Source of the DNA: DASQPR01 sp963836785
Lineage (GTDB): Bacteria; Actinomycetota; Actinomycetes; Mycobacteriales; Micromonosporaceae
Assembly: GCA_963836785.1 (NCBI GenBank)
Contig: CAWIKW010000012.1
Location: 54,615 to 118,614, forward strand
Direction: 5' to 3'
DNA length: 64,000 bases
The notes under the pieces: model-generated
The model's input: the letters and a program-made list of their open reading frames with translations, nothing else
Database searches by the model: none
Told to the model about the DNA's origin: nothing
Translations under genes and position numbers: made by a program
In this document: piece by piece, positions 19,119-27,597 of the stretch
Position numbering within the stretch: the first letter of the stretch is position 1
How the letters are laid out: each line of letters starts with the position of its first letter

Positions 19119-19134
19119 TAACGATCGTTCAGGT
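19119..19134. promoter_or_regulatory. Second TetR-type operator, before the carboxyltransferase gene
   Basis: TAACGATCGTTCAGGT, identical to the site at 15668-15683; palindromic core at 19120-19129. It lies 33 bases before the chosen start GTG 19168. Confidence 0.75.
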
Positions 19135-19167
19135 GGCGTGGTCGATCGCGATGGGACAGGGGTGCAC

Positions 19168-20697
19168 GTGTCGCTCGACGACGAGGCGTTGGAGCAGCTG
19201 AGCAAGCAGGTCCAGGCCGGCGGTGCGCAGCGCTACCACGCGGCCAACGCCAGCCGGGGCAAGCTCTTCGCGCGCGAACGCATCGCGCTGCTGGTCGACG
19301 CCGACTCCTTCGTCGAGGACGGCCGGTATGCCAACGTGCTCGCCGACGGGCTGCCGGCCGATGGAGTGATCACGGGCACCGCAACCGTCGACGGCCGGCC
19401 GGTCTGTCTCATGGCCAACGACTCCACCGTGAAGGCCGGTTCGTGGGGCGCCCGTACGGTGGAGAAGATCGTACGGATCATCGAGCGGGCGTACACGACG
19501 TCGGTTCCGATGATCTATCTCGTGGACAGCGCCGGCGCGCGGATCACCGATCAGGTCGACCTGTTTCCCGGTCGTCGCGGCGCCGGCAACATCTTCTACA
19601 ACCAGGTGCGCGCGTCCGGCAGCGTCCCGCAGGTCTGCGCGCTGTTCGGGCCGTCGGCCGCGGGCGGCGCGTACATTCCGGCGTTCTGCGACGTCGTCGC
19701 GATGGTGGACGGCAACGCATCGATGTATCTCGGCAGCGATCGCATGGTCGAGATGGTCACCGGCGAGAAGACAACGCTGGAAGCCATGGGCGGCGCGAAG
19801 GTCCACACCACGGAATCGGGCGTCGGTCACTTCCTGTGCAAGGACGAGCCGGAGGCGCTCGCCGTTGTGAAGCGCTACCTGTCGTACCTGCCGTCGAATT
19901 ACACGCAGACGGCGCCGTCGGCCGAGCCTGCTGCCTCGACCGGCGCCGACCTCGCCGTCCTGGTGCCGGCGAGCGAGCGGCAGGCGTTCGACATGCGCCG
20001 CTACGTCAAGGGCCTGGTCGACGCGGACAGCTTCTTCGAGATTCACGCGCTGTGGGCGCGCGAGTTGACCGTGGGCTTCGCTCGCCTCAACGGTGAAGTC
20101 ATCGGCATCGTCGGCAACAACTCGATGTTCAAGGGTGGCGTGCTTTTCGTCGACTCCGCCGACAAGGCCAGTCGTTTCGTGCAGCTCTGCGACGCGTTCA
20201 ACGTGCCACTGCTGTTCCTGGCCGACGTGCCCGGCTTCATGGTCGGTACGGCGGTGGAGAAGCAGGGCATCATCCGCCACGGCGCGAAGATGGTCACCGC
20301 GATCAGCGAGGCGACCGTACCCAAGATCTGTGTGGTCGTGCGCAAGGCCTACGGCGCCGGCCTCTACGCGATGGCCGGCCCCGGGTTTGCGCCGGACGCG
20401 ACCATCGCCCTACCGACCGCCAAGATCGCTGTAATGGGCGCGGAGGCCGCGGTCAACGCCGTCTACGCAAACAAGATCGCGGCGATCGAGGACGAGGGCG
20501 AGCGCGCCGAGTTCGTGGCGGCGAAGCGAGCCGAATACGAGGAAGACATCGACATCGTGCGGTTGGCGAGTGAGCTCGTCGTCGACGCGATCGTCGAACC
20601 ACACGAGTTGCGCGACGAATTGATCGCGCGCTTCGCCGCCGCCCGACACAAGGATCGTCATTTCTCCCGTCGCCGGCACGGCGTCACGCCTGTCTGA
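19168..20697 (+). CDS. Acyl-CoA carboxylase carboxyltransferase (beta) subunit
   Basis: 509 residues with N- and C-terminal carboxyltransferase crotonase-fold halves: YLVDSAGARITDQVDLFPGRRGAG and ALFGPSAAGGAYIPAF in the first, DVPGFMVGTAVEKQGIIRHGAKM and AGPGFAPDATIALPTAKIAVMG in the second. It transfers carboxyl from biotin to an acyl-CoA; context with HMG-CoA lyase and an acyl-CoA dehydrogenase suggests 3-methylcrotonyl-CoA. GTG 19168 has AGGGG five bases upstream; GTG 19138 would start almost on the operator. The acyl-CoA dehydrogenase gene follows after 56 bases. Confidence 0.93.
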   Translation: MSLDDEALEQLSKQVQAGGAQRYHAANASRGKLFARERIALLVDADSFVEDGRYANVLADGLPADGVITGTATVDGRPVCLMANDSTVKAGSWGARTVEKIVRIIERAYTTSVPMIYLVDSAGARITDQVDLFPGRRGAGNIFYNQVRASGSVPQVCALFGPSAAGGAYIPAFCDVVAMVDGNASMYLGSDRMVEMVTGEKTTLEAMGGAKVHTTESGVGHFLCKDEPEALAVVKRYLSYLPSNYTQTAPSAEPAASTGADLAVLVPASERQAFDMRRYVKGLVDADSFFEIHALWARELTVGFARLNGEVIGIVGNNSMFKGGVLFVDSADKASRFVQLCDAFNVPLLFLADVPGFMVGTAVEKQGIIRHGAKMVTAISEATVPKICVVVRKAYGAGLYAMAGPGFAPDATIALPTAKIAVMGAEAAVNAVYANKIAAIEDEGERAEFVAAKRAEYEEDIDIVRLASELVVDAIVEPHELRDELIARFAAARHKDRHFSRRRHGVTPV

Positions 20698-20753
20698 TTC
20701 CCGAGCACCGACCAGGGCTCCGCCCTGCATCGCAAAATCAACAAGGAGCACCG

Positions 20754-21911
20754 ATGCCCGACTTCCAGCTCAACGACGAGCACGAAGCCCTCCGGGCGAC
20801 CGTCCGCGAATTCGCGCAGGACGTGATCGCGCCGGTGATCGCGGAGCATTACGAGAACCACACCTTCCCGTACGAGATCGTCCGGCAGATGGGCAAGATG
20901 GGCCTGTTCGGCCTGCCCTTCCCGGAGTCGGTCGGCGGCATGGGCGGCGACTACTTCGCGCTGTGCATCGCGCTCGAGGAGTTGGCTCGCGTCGACTCCA
21001 GCGTCGCGATCACGCTCGAGGCCGCGATCTCGCTCGGCGCGATGCCGATCTACCGCTTCGGCACGGAGGAGCAGAAGGCGACGTGGTTGCCGAGCCTCGT
21101 CGCCGGTGAGGCACTGGCCGGATTCGGCCTGACCGAGCCCGGCTTCGGGTCGGACGCCGGTGGCACCGCCACCCGCGCGGTGCTGGACGAGGCGACGAAC
21201 GAGTGGGTCATCAACGGCGCCAAAGCGTTCATCACCAACTCCGGCACCGACATCACCTCGCTCGTCACTGTCACGGCGGTCACGGGTACGAACCCGGACG
21301 GCTCGAAGGAACTATCGGCCATCATCGTGCCGTCCGGTACGCCGGGATTCACCGTTGCGCCGGGCTATTCGAAGGTCGGCTGGTGCGCCTCGGACACGCA
21401 CGAGTTGCACTTCGACGACTGCCGGGTCCCAGCCGGCAACCTGCTCGGCGAACGGGGGCGAGGGTTTGCGCAGTTCCTCCGTACGCTCGACGAGGGTCGC
21501 GTCGCGATTGCCGCACTGTCCGTCGGACTCGCGCAGGGCTGCGTCGACGAGTCACTGGCGTACGCGCACCAGCGCCACGCGTTCGGCCATCCGATCGGCG
21601 ACTACCAGGCGATCAAGTTCAAGATTGCCGACATGGAAATGCGGGCGCATACGGCCCGGCTGTCGTATTACGACGCGGCCGCCCGGATGCTCGCCGGCAA
21701 GGACTTCAAACGGCAGGCCGCGATCGCCAAGCTCTACGCGAGTGAGATCGCTGTCACGAACGCGCGCGAAGCGACCCAGGTGCACGGCGGCTACGGATTC
21801 ATGAACGAGACGCCGGTCGCGCGGATGTGGCGGGATTCGAAGGTGCTAGAGATCGGCGAGGGTACGTCCGAGGTCCAGCGCTTGATCATCGCCCGCGACA
21901 TGGGGCTGTAG
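20754..21911 (+). CDS. Acyl-CoA dehydrogenase, probably isovaleryl/branched-chain
   Basis: 385 residues, the standard FAD flavoenzyme. Visible are the N-terminal helical domain, the FAD/substrate loop GFGLTEPGFGSDAGG, YAHQRHAFGHPIGDYQAIKFKIADM, and the C-terminal TQVHGGYGFMNETPVARMWRDSKVLEIGEGTSEVQ. It oxidises an acyl-CoA and passes electrons to ETF. Leucine-locus context suggests isovaleryl-CoA; sequence alone does not settle chain length. It could be electronically coupled to the EtfD-like protein at 47785. Confidence 0.92.
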   Translation: MPDFQLNDEHEALRATVREFAQDVIAPVIAEHYENHTFPYEIVRQMGKMGLFGLPFPESVGGMGGDYFALCIALEELARVDSSVAITLEAAISLGAMPIYRFGTEEQKATWLPSLVAGEALAGFGLTEPGFGSDAGGTATRAVLDEATNEWVINGAKAFITNSGTDITSLVTVTAVTGTNPDGSKELSAIIVPSGTPGFTVAPGYSKVGWCASDTHELHFDDCRVPAGNLLGERGRGFAQFLRTLDEGRVAIAALSVGLAQGCVDESLAYAHQRHAFGHPIGDYQAIKFKIADMEMRAHTARLSYYDAAARMLAGKDFKRQAAIAKLYASEIAVTNAREATQVHGGYGFMNETPVARMWRDSKVLEIGEGTSEVQRLIIARDMGL

Positions 21912-21927
21912 TCCGGTAGCTGCCGGC

Positions 21928-22404
21928 ATGGCCTACGTACTTGAGGCGGTAATCGCGTCTGCTCGTCTGCTCGGCAGGGCCGTCGATGGGCAGCATGCGG
22001 CAGTCGTCGTCGAACTGCGCCAAGGACTCGGGCTTCTGCCGATGACGGATGCCCTGTTTGGTGCTCTCAATCACGACGAGTCCGACGGCGTGCTCGGCTT
22101 CGACAAGCTTCCAGGCGGGTTCGATCGGGTGCTCAGCGAATGGTCAACCGAGGGACCGATCGCGTATGTCGAGGCCGAACTATTTGGCGGCATCGGAAGT
22201 CAACGAGCTGCCGTATGGGCGGACGGAAGGTTGTCGCTCGGCCCGGTCTCGTACGACGACGAAAACGAGCCTCGGGCGGCAGGGCTAGCGACCCCTATCT
22301 CCCAAGCCCTCGCGCGCCTCGGCGTCGACCGTCTTGGCTTCCACGATGAGTTCGACGCCCTTGGTCTGGGCCGCTGCCGGTTTACCGACGAGTGGCTCGT
22401 CTAG
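21928..22404 (+). CDS. Hypothetical protein
   Basis: 158 residues, not recognised. It is soluble, with no signal peptide or membrane helix; acidic segments alternate with short beta-like stretches (PIAYVEAELFGGIGSQRAAVW, DEFDALGLGRCRFTDEWLV). This resembles the small cytosolic proteins sometimes found with toxin-immunity or DUF-type families, but no assignment is possible. It starts 16 bases after the acyl-CoA dehydrogenase and could be read through from it. Confidence 0.6.
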   Translation: MAYVLEAVIASARLLGRAVDGQHAAVVVELRQGLGLLPMTDALFGALNHDESDGVLGFDKLPGGFDRVLSEWSTEGPIAYVEAELFGGIGSQRAAVWADGRLSLGPVSYDDENEPRAAGLATPISQALARLGVDRLGFHDEFDALGLGRCRFTDEWLV

Positions 22405-22427
22405 CACGCTCTCGGTGCGCCGCCTCG

Positions 22428-22483
22428 GATCTTGGGGTTGTCCACGTTATTTCACGCCGCGATGCGTGGATAAGCCCAAGATC
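22428..22483. terminator. Hairpin between convergent genes, GATCTTGG family
   Basis: Arms 22428-22446 and 22465-22483 pair at 16 of 19 positions around an 18-base loop; the outer ends are GATCTTGG/CCAAGATC. Its place between the convergent hypothetical and MarR genes suits a bidirectional terminator. Confidence 0.65.
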
Positions 22484-22504
22484 TCGCGGCCGAGGCCGGC
22501 CATC

Positions 22505-22537
22505 CGGGACCGATCCGGGACCGATCCGGGACCGATC
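22505..22537. repeat. Three perfect 11-bp tandem repeats
   Basis: CGGGACCGATC three times in a row (22505-22515, 22516-22526, 22527-22537), touching the stop codon of the MarR gene. Confidence 0.92.
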
Positions 22538-23024
22538 AGTGGATCTGGACGGTCGACTTAGCGCCAGCCTCGGCACCGGGCCGGACGGCGTCACGCACCG
22601 TACGCAGGCCGGACAGCAAATCGTCCAGCGCCTCCGGCGTCAGCCGCCCGGTGAACCACTCCTCGATCAACCGAACATGCTCGGGCAGCGCCGCATTCAG
22701 CTTCTCCTGACCCGACTGGGTGATCACGGTATAGAGGCTTCGTCGGTCGGACGGACACGCCGTACGTTTCACTAATGAGTCGCGCTCCAGCCGATCGACA
22801 ACCCGCGTCACGCCGCTCGCGGTCAGTGACGTCTGTGCGGCCAGATCGGTCATCCGGAGTTGGCCGTTCGGTGAACGGCCGAGACGGAGCAGCACCTCGA
22901 ACTCGATGGGCGACAGTCCGACTTGAGCGATCTGGCACGCGAGTTTTGCGGTGAGGCCAAGATAGGCCTCGGTGAGCAGACCGACCGCGGTGATGCGGGG
23001 GTCGTCGATGATCGCGTGTGCCAT
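22536..23024 (-). CDS. MarR-family regulator
   Basis: 162 residues. The winged helix spans about 30-110, with LRMTDLAAQTSLTASGVTRVVDRLERDSLVKRTACPSDRRSLYTVIT. It forms a divergent unit with YceI. A TATACT -10 box at 23032-23037 ends seven bases before ATG 23024, indicating a leaderless transcript. Two GTTG-N6-CAAC sites lie in the intergenic region, so it probably represses both itself and yceI. Confidence 0.9.
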   Translation of the reverse strand: MAHAIIDDPRITAVGLLTEAYLGLTAKLACQIAQVGLSPIEFEVLLRLGRSPNGQLRMTDLAAQTSLTASGVTRVVDRLERDSLVKRTACPSDRRSLYTVITQSGQEKLNAALPEHVRLIEEWFTGRLTPEALDDLLSGLRTVRDAVRPGAEAGAKSTVQIH

Positions 23025-23031
23025 ACCGGCC

Positions 23032-23087
23032 AGTATAGCAATAGTTGACAGAGCAACATATGTCAGGTATATAGTTGCCGGCGCAAC
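23032..23087. promoter_or_regulatory. Divergent MarR/YceI promoter with two operators
   Basis: GTTG-ACAGAG-CAAC (23044-23057) and GTTG-CCGGCG-CAAC (23074-23087) are spaced 30 bp apart. For yceI, TTGACA (23045-23050), a 17-base gap and TATATA (23068-23073) form a promoter covered by site 1; for marR the -10 is TATACT on the minus strand (23032-23037). Confidence 0.72.
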
Positions 23088-23113
23088 GAATATCGTCCAG
23101 AGGAGAAATCACC

Positions 23114-23683
23114 ATGGCTGACAGTTCCACCCGCGAGTACCAGGGTCTCAAGATCCCGACTTCGGGCACGTTTTCACTTGATCCCGCCCACACCCGCGTG
23201 GGCTTCGTGGCCCGCCACTTGATGGTGAGCAAGGTGCGCGGCTCCTTCCAGGGAGTCAGCGGCAAGATCACCGTAGCCGACGACCCGGTCCAGTCGCGTG
23301 TCGAGGCGAGCATCGTCGTAGAGAGCGTCTCGACCGGTGTCGAGGCCCGCGACAACCACCTGCGTAGCGCCGACTTCTTCGAGGCGCAGGCGCACCCGAC
23401 CATCGAGTTCGCCAGCACGAGCCTCACGCCGAAGGGCGGCAACAAGTTCACCCTGCGTGGCGACCTGACGATCAAGACCACGACCGTCCCGGTCGAGCTC
23501 GACGTCGAGTTCGAGGGCGTCACGGTAAGCCCATACGGTCAGGAGGTCCTCGGCTTCTCGGCGACCGGCGAGATCGACCGCGAGGACTTCGGCATCACGT
23601 ACAACATGGTGCTGGAGGCCGGCGGCGTGATGATCAGCAACACGATCAAGCTCGAGATCGAGGGCGAGGCCATCCGCGACTAA
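23114..23683 (+). CDS. YceI-family lipocalin-like protein
   Basis: 189 residues covering the YceI beta-barrel: FSLDPAHTRVGFVARHLMVSKVRGSF, DNHLRSADFFEAQAHPTIEFAST, and DREDFGITYNMVLEAGGVMISNTIKLEIE. YceI proteins bind isoprenoids such as polyprenols or quinone-like lipids. No signal peptide is present, as in most actinobacterial homologues. GGAGA before ATG 23114 fixes the start. It is controlled with the divergent MarR gene. Confidence 0.92.
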   Translation: MADSSTREYQGLKIPTSGTFSLDPAHTRVGFVARHLMVSKVRGSFQGVSGKITVADDPVQSRVEASIVVESVSTGVEARDNHLRSADFFEAQAHPTIEFASTSLTPKGGNKFTLRGDLTIKTTTVPVELDVEFEGVTVSPYGQEVLGFSATGEIDREDFGITYNMVLEAGGVMISNTIKLEIEGEAIRD

Positions 23684-23725
23684 CCATCGCAAATCGGTCC
23701 CTTCGGGTCTGACCAATAAGGACAG

Positions 23726-23776
23726 AAGACGGCGATTGCGTACGGCGAAATGATGGCCGTACGCAATCGCCGTCTT
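23726..23776. terminator. Perfect 21-bp hairpin after yceI
   Basis: Arms 23726-23746 and 23756-23776 are perfectly complementary around a 9-base loop. No long T tract follows. It lies 43 bases after the yceI stop. Confidence 0.82.
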
Positions 23777-23869
23777 ACTGACAGGTGAGAACTGTCCAAT
23801 TCGTCCCTCGACCGATTACCCACCGTGCTCGTAACGTTGACGCACACTGTCAAACTCGGGAGCCACGGC

Positions 23870-25348
23870 ATGGGTCAGGACGTCACGTCGGTGGCGTTTA
23901 CGCGTGAGGATCGCACGCGGTACCGGCGTAAGGTCCGCCGTTGCCTCGACGTCTTCTCGCTGATGCTGAACGAGTTTCCATTCGATGCCGAGCGCACGAT
24001 GACCGGCCTCGAACTCGAACTCAATCTGATCGATGCGGCCGCCGAGCCCGCGATGCGCAACCAGCAAGTGCTGAGCTCGCTGGCCGACCCCGCATTCCAG
24101 ACCGAGCTCGGCCTGTTCAACCTCGAACTCAACGCGCGACCGCGGATGATCGCCGGACGCGGGTTCGACGACTACGAGGAGGATCTGCGTACGGCCGTGT
24201 CGAAAGCCGATGACCGGGCGCGCAAATTCGACGCCAATCTCGTCGTGATCGGCATCCTCCCGACGCTGACCCTCCGTCACACGATTCCGGACAACTTATC
24301 CGGCAATCCGCGCTACCAGTTGTTGAACGAGCAGATCATGGAATCGCGCGGCGGCGACATGCCGATCGACATCCGTGGCGTGGAGCGCCTGCAGATCGAG
24401 GTCAACTCCATCGCGCCGGAAGCGGCGTGCACCAGCACGCAATTTCATCTCCAGGTCGCGCCGGACACGTTCGCCAGCTACTGGAATGCGTCCCAGGCCA
24501 TCGCCGGCGTCCAGCTTGCTCTCGGAGCCAACTCGCCGTTCCTCTACGGCCGCCACCTGTGGGCGGAGACCCGCATCGCGCTGTTCGAGCAGGCGACCGA
24601 GACGCGTCCGGACGAGATGAAGGCACAGGGCGTACGTCCGCGCGTGTGGTTCGGCGAGCGGTGGATCACGTCCATCTTCGATCTCTTCGAAGAGAACGTC
24701 CGTTACTTTCCGGCGCTGTTGCCGATCTGCGACAGCGAGGATCCGGTGGAGATCCTCTCCGGCGGCGGCGTGCCGCGGCTGGCCGAGTTGCGCCTGCACA
24801 ACGGCACGGTCTACCGATGGAACCGGCCGGTGTACGACATCATGGACGGTCGGCCGCATTTGCGGGTGGAGAACCGGGTGCTGCCGGCCGGCCCGACCGT
24901 GGTCGACCTGCTGGCCAACGCGGCGTTCTACTTCGGGCTGGTCCGCGAGTTGGCCGAGTCGGCAACGCCGCTCTGGCACACGTTGACCTTCGCGCAGGCC
25001 GAAACGAATTTCTATCTGGCCGCCCGAGACGGCATCGCGGCGACCCAACTGTGGCCACGGCTCGGCGAGATCGCTGCCACCGAACTCGTGCTGACCGAAC
25101 TCCTGCCGATGGCACACGCCGGCTTGGATCGGTTCGGCGTGAGTCCGGACATCCGCGATCGCCTGCTCGGCATCATCGAGGCTCGCTGCCGCACTCGACG
25201 CAACGGCGCGACCTGGCAGGTCGAGACCGTACGGCACATCGAGGCGACGACCGGTGTGTCACGGTCGTCGGCGCTGCGGGAAATGCTTCGTCGATACGCC
25301 GACCGGCTGGCCGCGAACGAACCGGTGCACACCTGGTCCTACGACTAG
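23870..25348 (+). CDS. Glutamate-cysteine ligase-like (GCS2 family) carboxylate-amine ligase
   Basis: 492 residues. The GCS2 signature begins TMTGLELELNLIDAAAEPAM and continues with GLFNLELNARPRMIAGRGF; ATP-binding residues are expected in these acidic strands. Relatives join glutamate to cysteine or another amine (EgtA, YbdK). Actinobacteria normally use mycothiol, so the substrate may differ. ATG 23870 gives the shortest start with full domain coverage. The last 40 residues (RRNGATWQVETVRHIEATTGVSR) match the usual family C-terminus. There is no obvious pathway partner nearby. Confidence 0.8.
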   Translation: MGQDVTSVAFTREDRTRYRRKVRRCLDVFSLMLNEFPFDAERTMTGLELELNLIDAAAEPAMRNQQVLSSLADPAFQTELGLFNLELNARPRMIAGRGFDDYEEDLRTAVSKADDRARKFDANLVVIGILPTLTLRHTIPDNLSGNPRYQLLNEQIMESRGGDMPIDIRGVERLQIEVNSIAPEAACTSTQFHLQVAPDTFASYWNASQAIAGVQLALGANSPFLYGRHLWAETRIALFEQATETRPDEMKAQGVRPRVWFGERWITSIFDLFEENVRYFPALLPICDSEDPVEILSGGGVPRLAELRLHNGTVYRWNRPVYDIMDGRPHLRVENRVLPAGPTVVDLLANAAFYFGLVRELAESATPLWHTLTFAQAETNFYLAARDGIAATQLWPRLGEIAATELVLTELLPMAHAGLDRFGVSPDIRDRLLGIIEARCRTRRNGATWQVETVRHIEATTGVSRSSALREMLRRYADRLAANEPVHTWSYD

Positions 25349-25364
25349 CGATCCGGCGGGCGGG

Positions 25365-26624
25365 TCAACGCCGGCCCGGCTTGCGACCCGGACGGGGCGA
25401 CGGGCGGGAAGAACTGCCCGAACTCGTACCCGTGGTCGCATCTGAGCCGGTGGAGCCGGTGGCTGTCGCGACCGCACCGCCGTCGGTGGACGTCTTCGCT
25501 GGGTCCGTTTCCGACGTAGCTGGCACGGGCAGCCGGCCCGGCACGTCCTTGCCAACGCCGCCGAGCTGCACGGTTTCCTCTTCAGTGCTGCCGGACGAAG
25601 CGGAGGCGGAAGTGGCGTCGCTGCCGGCGCGCTGCATTGGCGCTGTGACGATCGACGATGTCCATGACGCGGCTTCGACTTCGTCGGCCGCGCGTCGGGC
25701 GCGGCGATTGTCCCGGTTGGCGTGCAGAACGACGACCAACACCGAACCAGCGAGGCCGGCGATCACCGCGTACGGCGCCGTGAGGTACGCCGAGATCTGG
25801 GCATTGGCCCGCACTCCGACGAGCCGGGGCGCCGTGAGCAGATAGGCGGCCGCGACCATGAGCGGTCCGACCGCGCCGGACAGCGCGATGCCGACCGCGT
25901 TGTCCCCGCGCCGGGTCGCGATCCAGGCCACGCCGGCGCCGATCAGGAGCGCCGCGCCGAACATCAGCGCCATACCGGCCACCGACCAGGTGGTACGGAA
26001 ATAGGTGCCCGGACCGAATGGCCAAACGGCGAGCGGCGCGACCCGTACGCCATCGTCGGCGGCCGCCCCGTCGATGGCGGCGGCAATGGCGAGCAGCCAC
26101 AGCCAGACCGCGCTGGCCAGCACGTTGAGGGTGATCGCTCGGACCGTGAGGGCGCACACCGCGACCAGGACGCCGATCACGACCCCGACCACCGCATACC
26201 CGACCGCGATCAACTCCGGCGACAAGGTCTCGGAACGTATGGCAGCTCGCGCGGGCACCAGGACCAGAGCGACCGACAGCAGCCCTCCGACCGCCGCACA
26301 GAAGGCGATGAGTGTCCGCCACGTCGCGGTCGCCATCGCTCCGGGCGGCAACGAGCGACCGCTGATGGCGGGTCGCCGCGGCGGGGCGCCGATCTCGCCC
26401 GCGCTGCGTCGGTCGGCCCAGACCGCGCCGGTCACGGTGGAGGTCGCCGCGATGAACGTGGTCCACGCGAGGCTCGCCAGCCACACCTCATCCGAGGTCC
26501 CGGACTGGCCCGGCATCCACGAAATGATGCCCAGGCCGTACCCGAGCCCGAACTGAGCCGCAGCCGCTCCGGCGGCCGTGCCGACAGCGAGCCCGACGGA
26601 CGATGTCCAGCCGAGTTTGGCCAT
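25365..26624 (-). CDS. Multi-pass membrane protein with Ser/Thr/Pro-rich tail, function unknown
   Basis: 419 residues with about eight to nine hydrophobic helices in residues 5-325 (for example LIAVGYAVVGVVIGVLVAVCALTV and PLMVAAAYLLTAPRLVGV), then a charged, low-complexity cytoplasmic tail rich in Ser, Thr, Asp and Pro that ends RPSPRPGRKPGRR. No transporter motif is recognised. The start is ATG 26624. It diverges from a PASTA-like secreted protein gene (72 bases between starts). Confidence 0.72.
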   Translation of the reverse strand: MAKLGWTSSVGLAVGTAAGAAAAQFGLGYGLGIISWMPGQSGTSDEVWLASLAWTTFIAATSTVTGAVWADRRSAGEIGAPPRRPAISGRSLPPGAMATATWRTLIAFCAAVGGLLSVALVLVPARAAIRSETLSPELIAVGYAVVGVVIGVLVAVCALTVRAITLNVLASAVWLWLLAIAAAIDGAAADDGVRVAPLAVWPFGPGTYFRTTWSVAGMALMFGAALLIGAGVAWIATRRGDNAVGIALSGAVGPLMVAAAYLLTAPRLVGVRANAQISAYLTAPYAVIAGLAGSVLVVVLHANRDNRRARRAADEVEAASWTSSIVTAPMQRAGSDATSASASSGSTEEETVQLGGVGKDVPGRLPVPATSETDPAKTSTDGGAVATATGSTGSDATTGTSSGSSSRPSPRPGRKPGRR

Positions 26625-26696
26625 GCCGGGGAGCGTACTGGCAAGCGGGAGGGAAGGCGAGCCGACGGATTGGCCGCGATGGGGCACACTCGTGGG

Positions 26697-27449
26697 GTGA
26701 GTTCGCCACCGCCGACGTCTGCCAACCATCCGTCCGCCGGCCCGCCAACGCCCCATTCCGGGACGTCGGCCGGCAAGGTCCTTGGCGCTATCGCGGCGTT
26801 TCTGGTGCTGGCCGCGGTCGGTGCGACGCTCGGTTGGACGTTGACGGACGTGGCGCCAGCGGTGGCTGCGCCGCCGGTGCAACCGTCATCGTCGGCATCC
26901 GCGGGCCCATCGACATCAGCGGCGCCGCAGCCCACGCAGGCCCCGCCGACGACGCCCACGACGACGCCGGGCAACGGCCAATTCGTCATCCCCGACTACG
27001 CGGCCGCGGGCACGCTCTTCAAGGCGGCCCGCGACGAGCTGCGCGGGCACGGTCTGGCCGTCGATCTCGTGTTTGCCGACAGCGGCAGCGCACAGACGGT
27101 CGATCGCACGGATCCGGCCGCCGGTTCGCCTGCGTCGCGCGGCATGACCGTGAAGATCTACGTCAATGGCGTCGCGCCGCCGCTCAGCGTCCCACCCATC
27201 CCGAACAACACGAAATGCTCGGATTGGGGCCGTCAGCTCGCGAGTATCGGCTTCCTGATCGCGGGCTACCACGGCGGCAGGTCGAATCCGGTGACCGCGG
27301 AGTCGCCCGACCAGAACGACCCCAACACGGTCTGGAATCAGCAGATCACGCTGACCTGCGGCGATGACAAGCCGCAGCCGTCGTCGTCACCGTCGACGCC
27401 GGACACGAACCCGCCGGGCGGATCGCCTTCGCCCAGCCCGGGGCCGTAG
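26697..27449 (+). CDS. Single-span membrane protein with PASTA-like extracellular domain
   Basis: 250 residues: a Pro/Ser-rich cytoplasmic leader, one membrane helix (KVLGAIAAFLVLAAVGATLGW, about 30-52), a Ser/Thr/Pro linker, then a PASTA-like module (FVIPDYAAAGTLFKAARDELRGHGLAVDLVFADSG..TVDRTDPAAGSPASRGMTVKIYV) and a second similar segment with two cysteines. PASTA domains bind muropeptides. GTG 26697 is preferred; ATG 26679 is possible. The next gene encodes a protein of the same layout, so the pair is probably functionally linked. Confidence 0.72.
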   Translation: MSSPPPTSANHPSAGPPTPHSGTSAGKVLGAIAAFLVLAAVGATLGWTLTDVAPAVAAPPVQPSSSASAGPSTSAAPQPTQAPPTTPTTTPGNGQFVIPDYAAAGTLFKAARDELRGHGLAVDLVFADSGSAQTVDRTDPAAGSPASRGMTVKIYVNGVAPPLSVPPIPNNTKCSDWGRQLASIGFLIAGYHGGRSNPVTAESPDQNDPNTVWNQQITLTCGDDKPQPSSSPSTPDTNPPGGSPSPSPGP

Positions 27450-27597
27450 CTAGATCAAGATCTTTCGCCGGTACGGGTCTGAACCGGTCCAGCCTCGGGC
27501 GGTCGGTCCGATGCTGGGACCGCGGCCGGAGCGGCCCGCTCTGGTCGGTGCGATGCCCCGTACGGTTCGGGTGGAGTCGGGCAACTATCGTCAAGGG

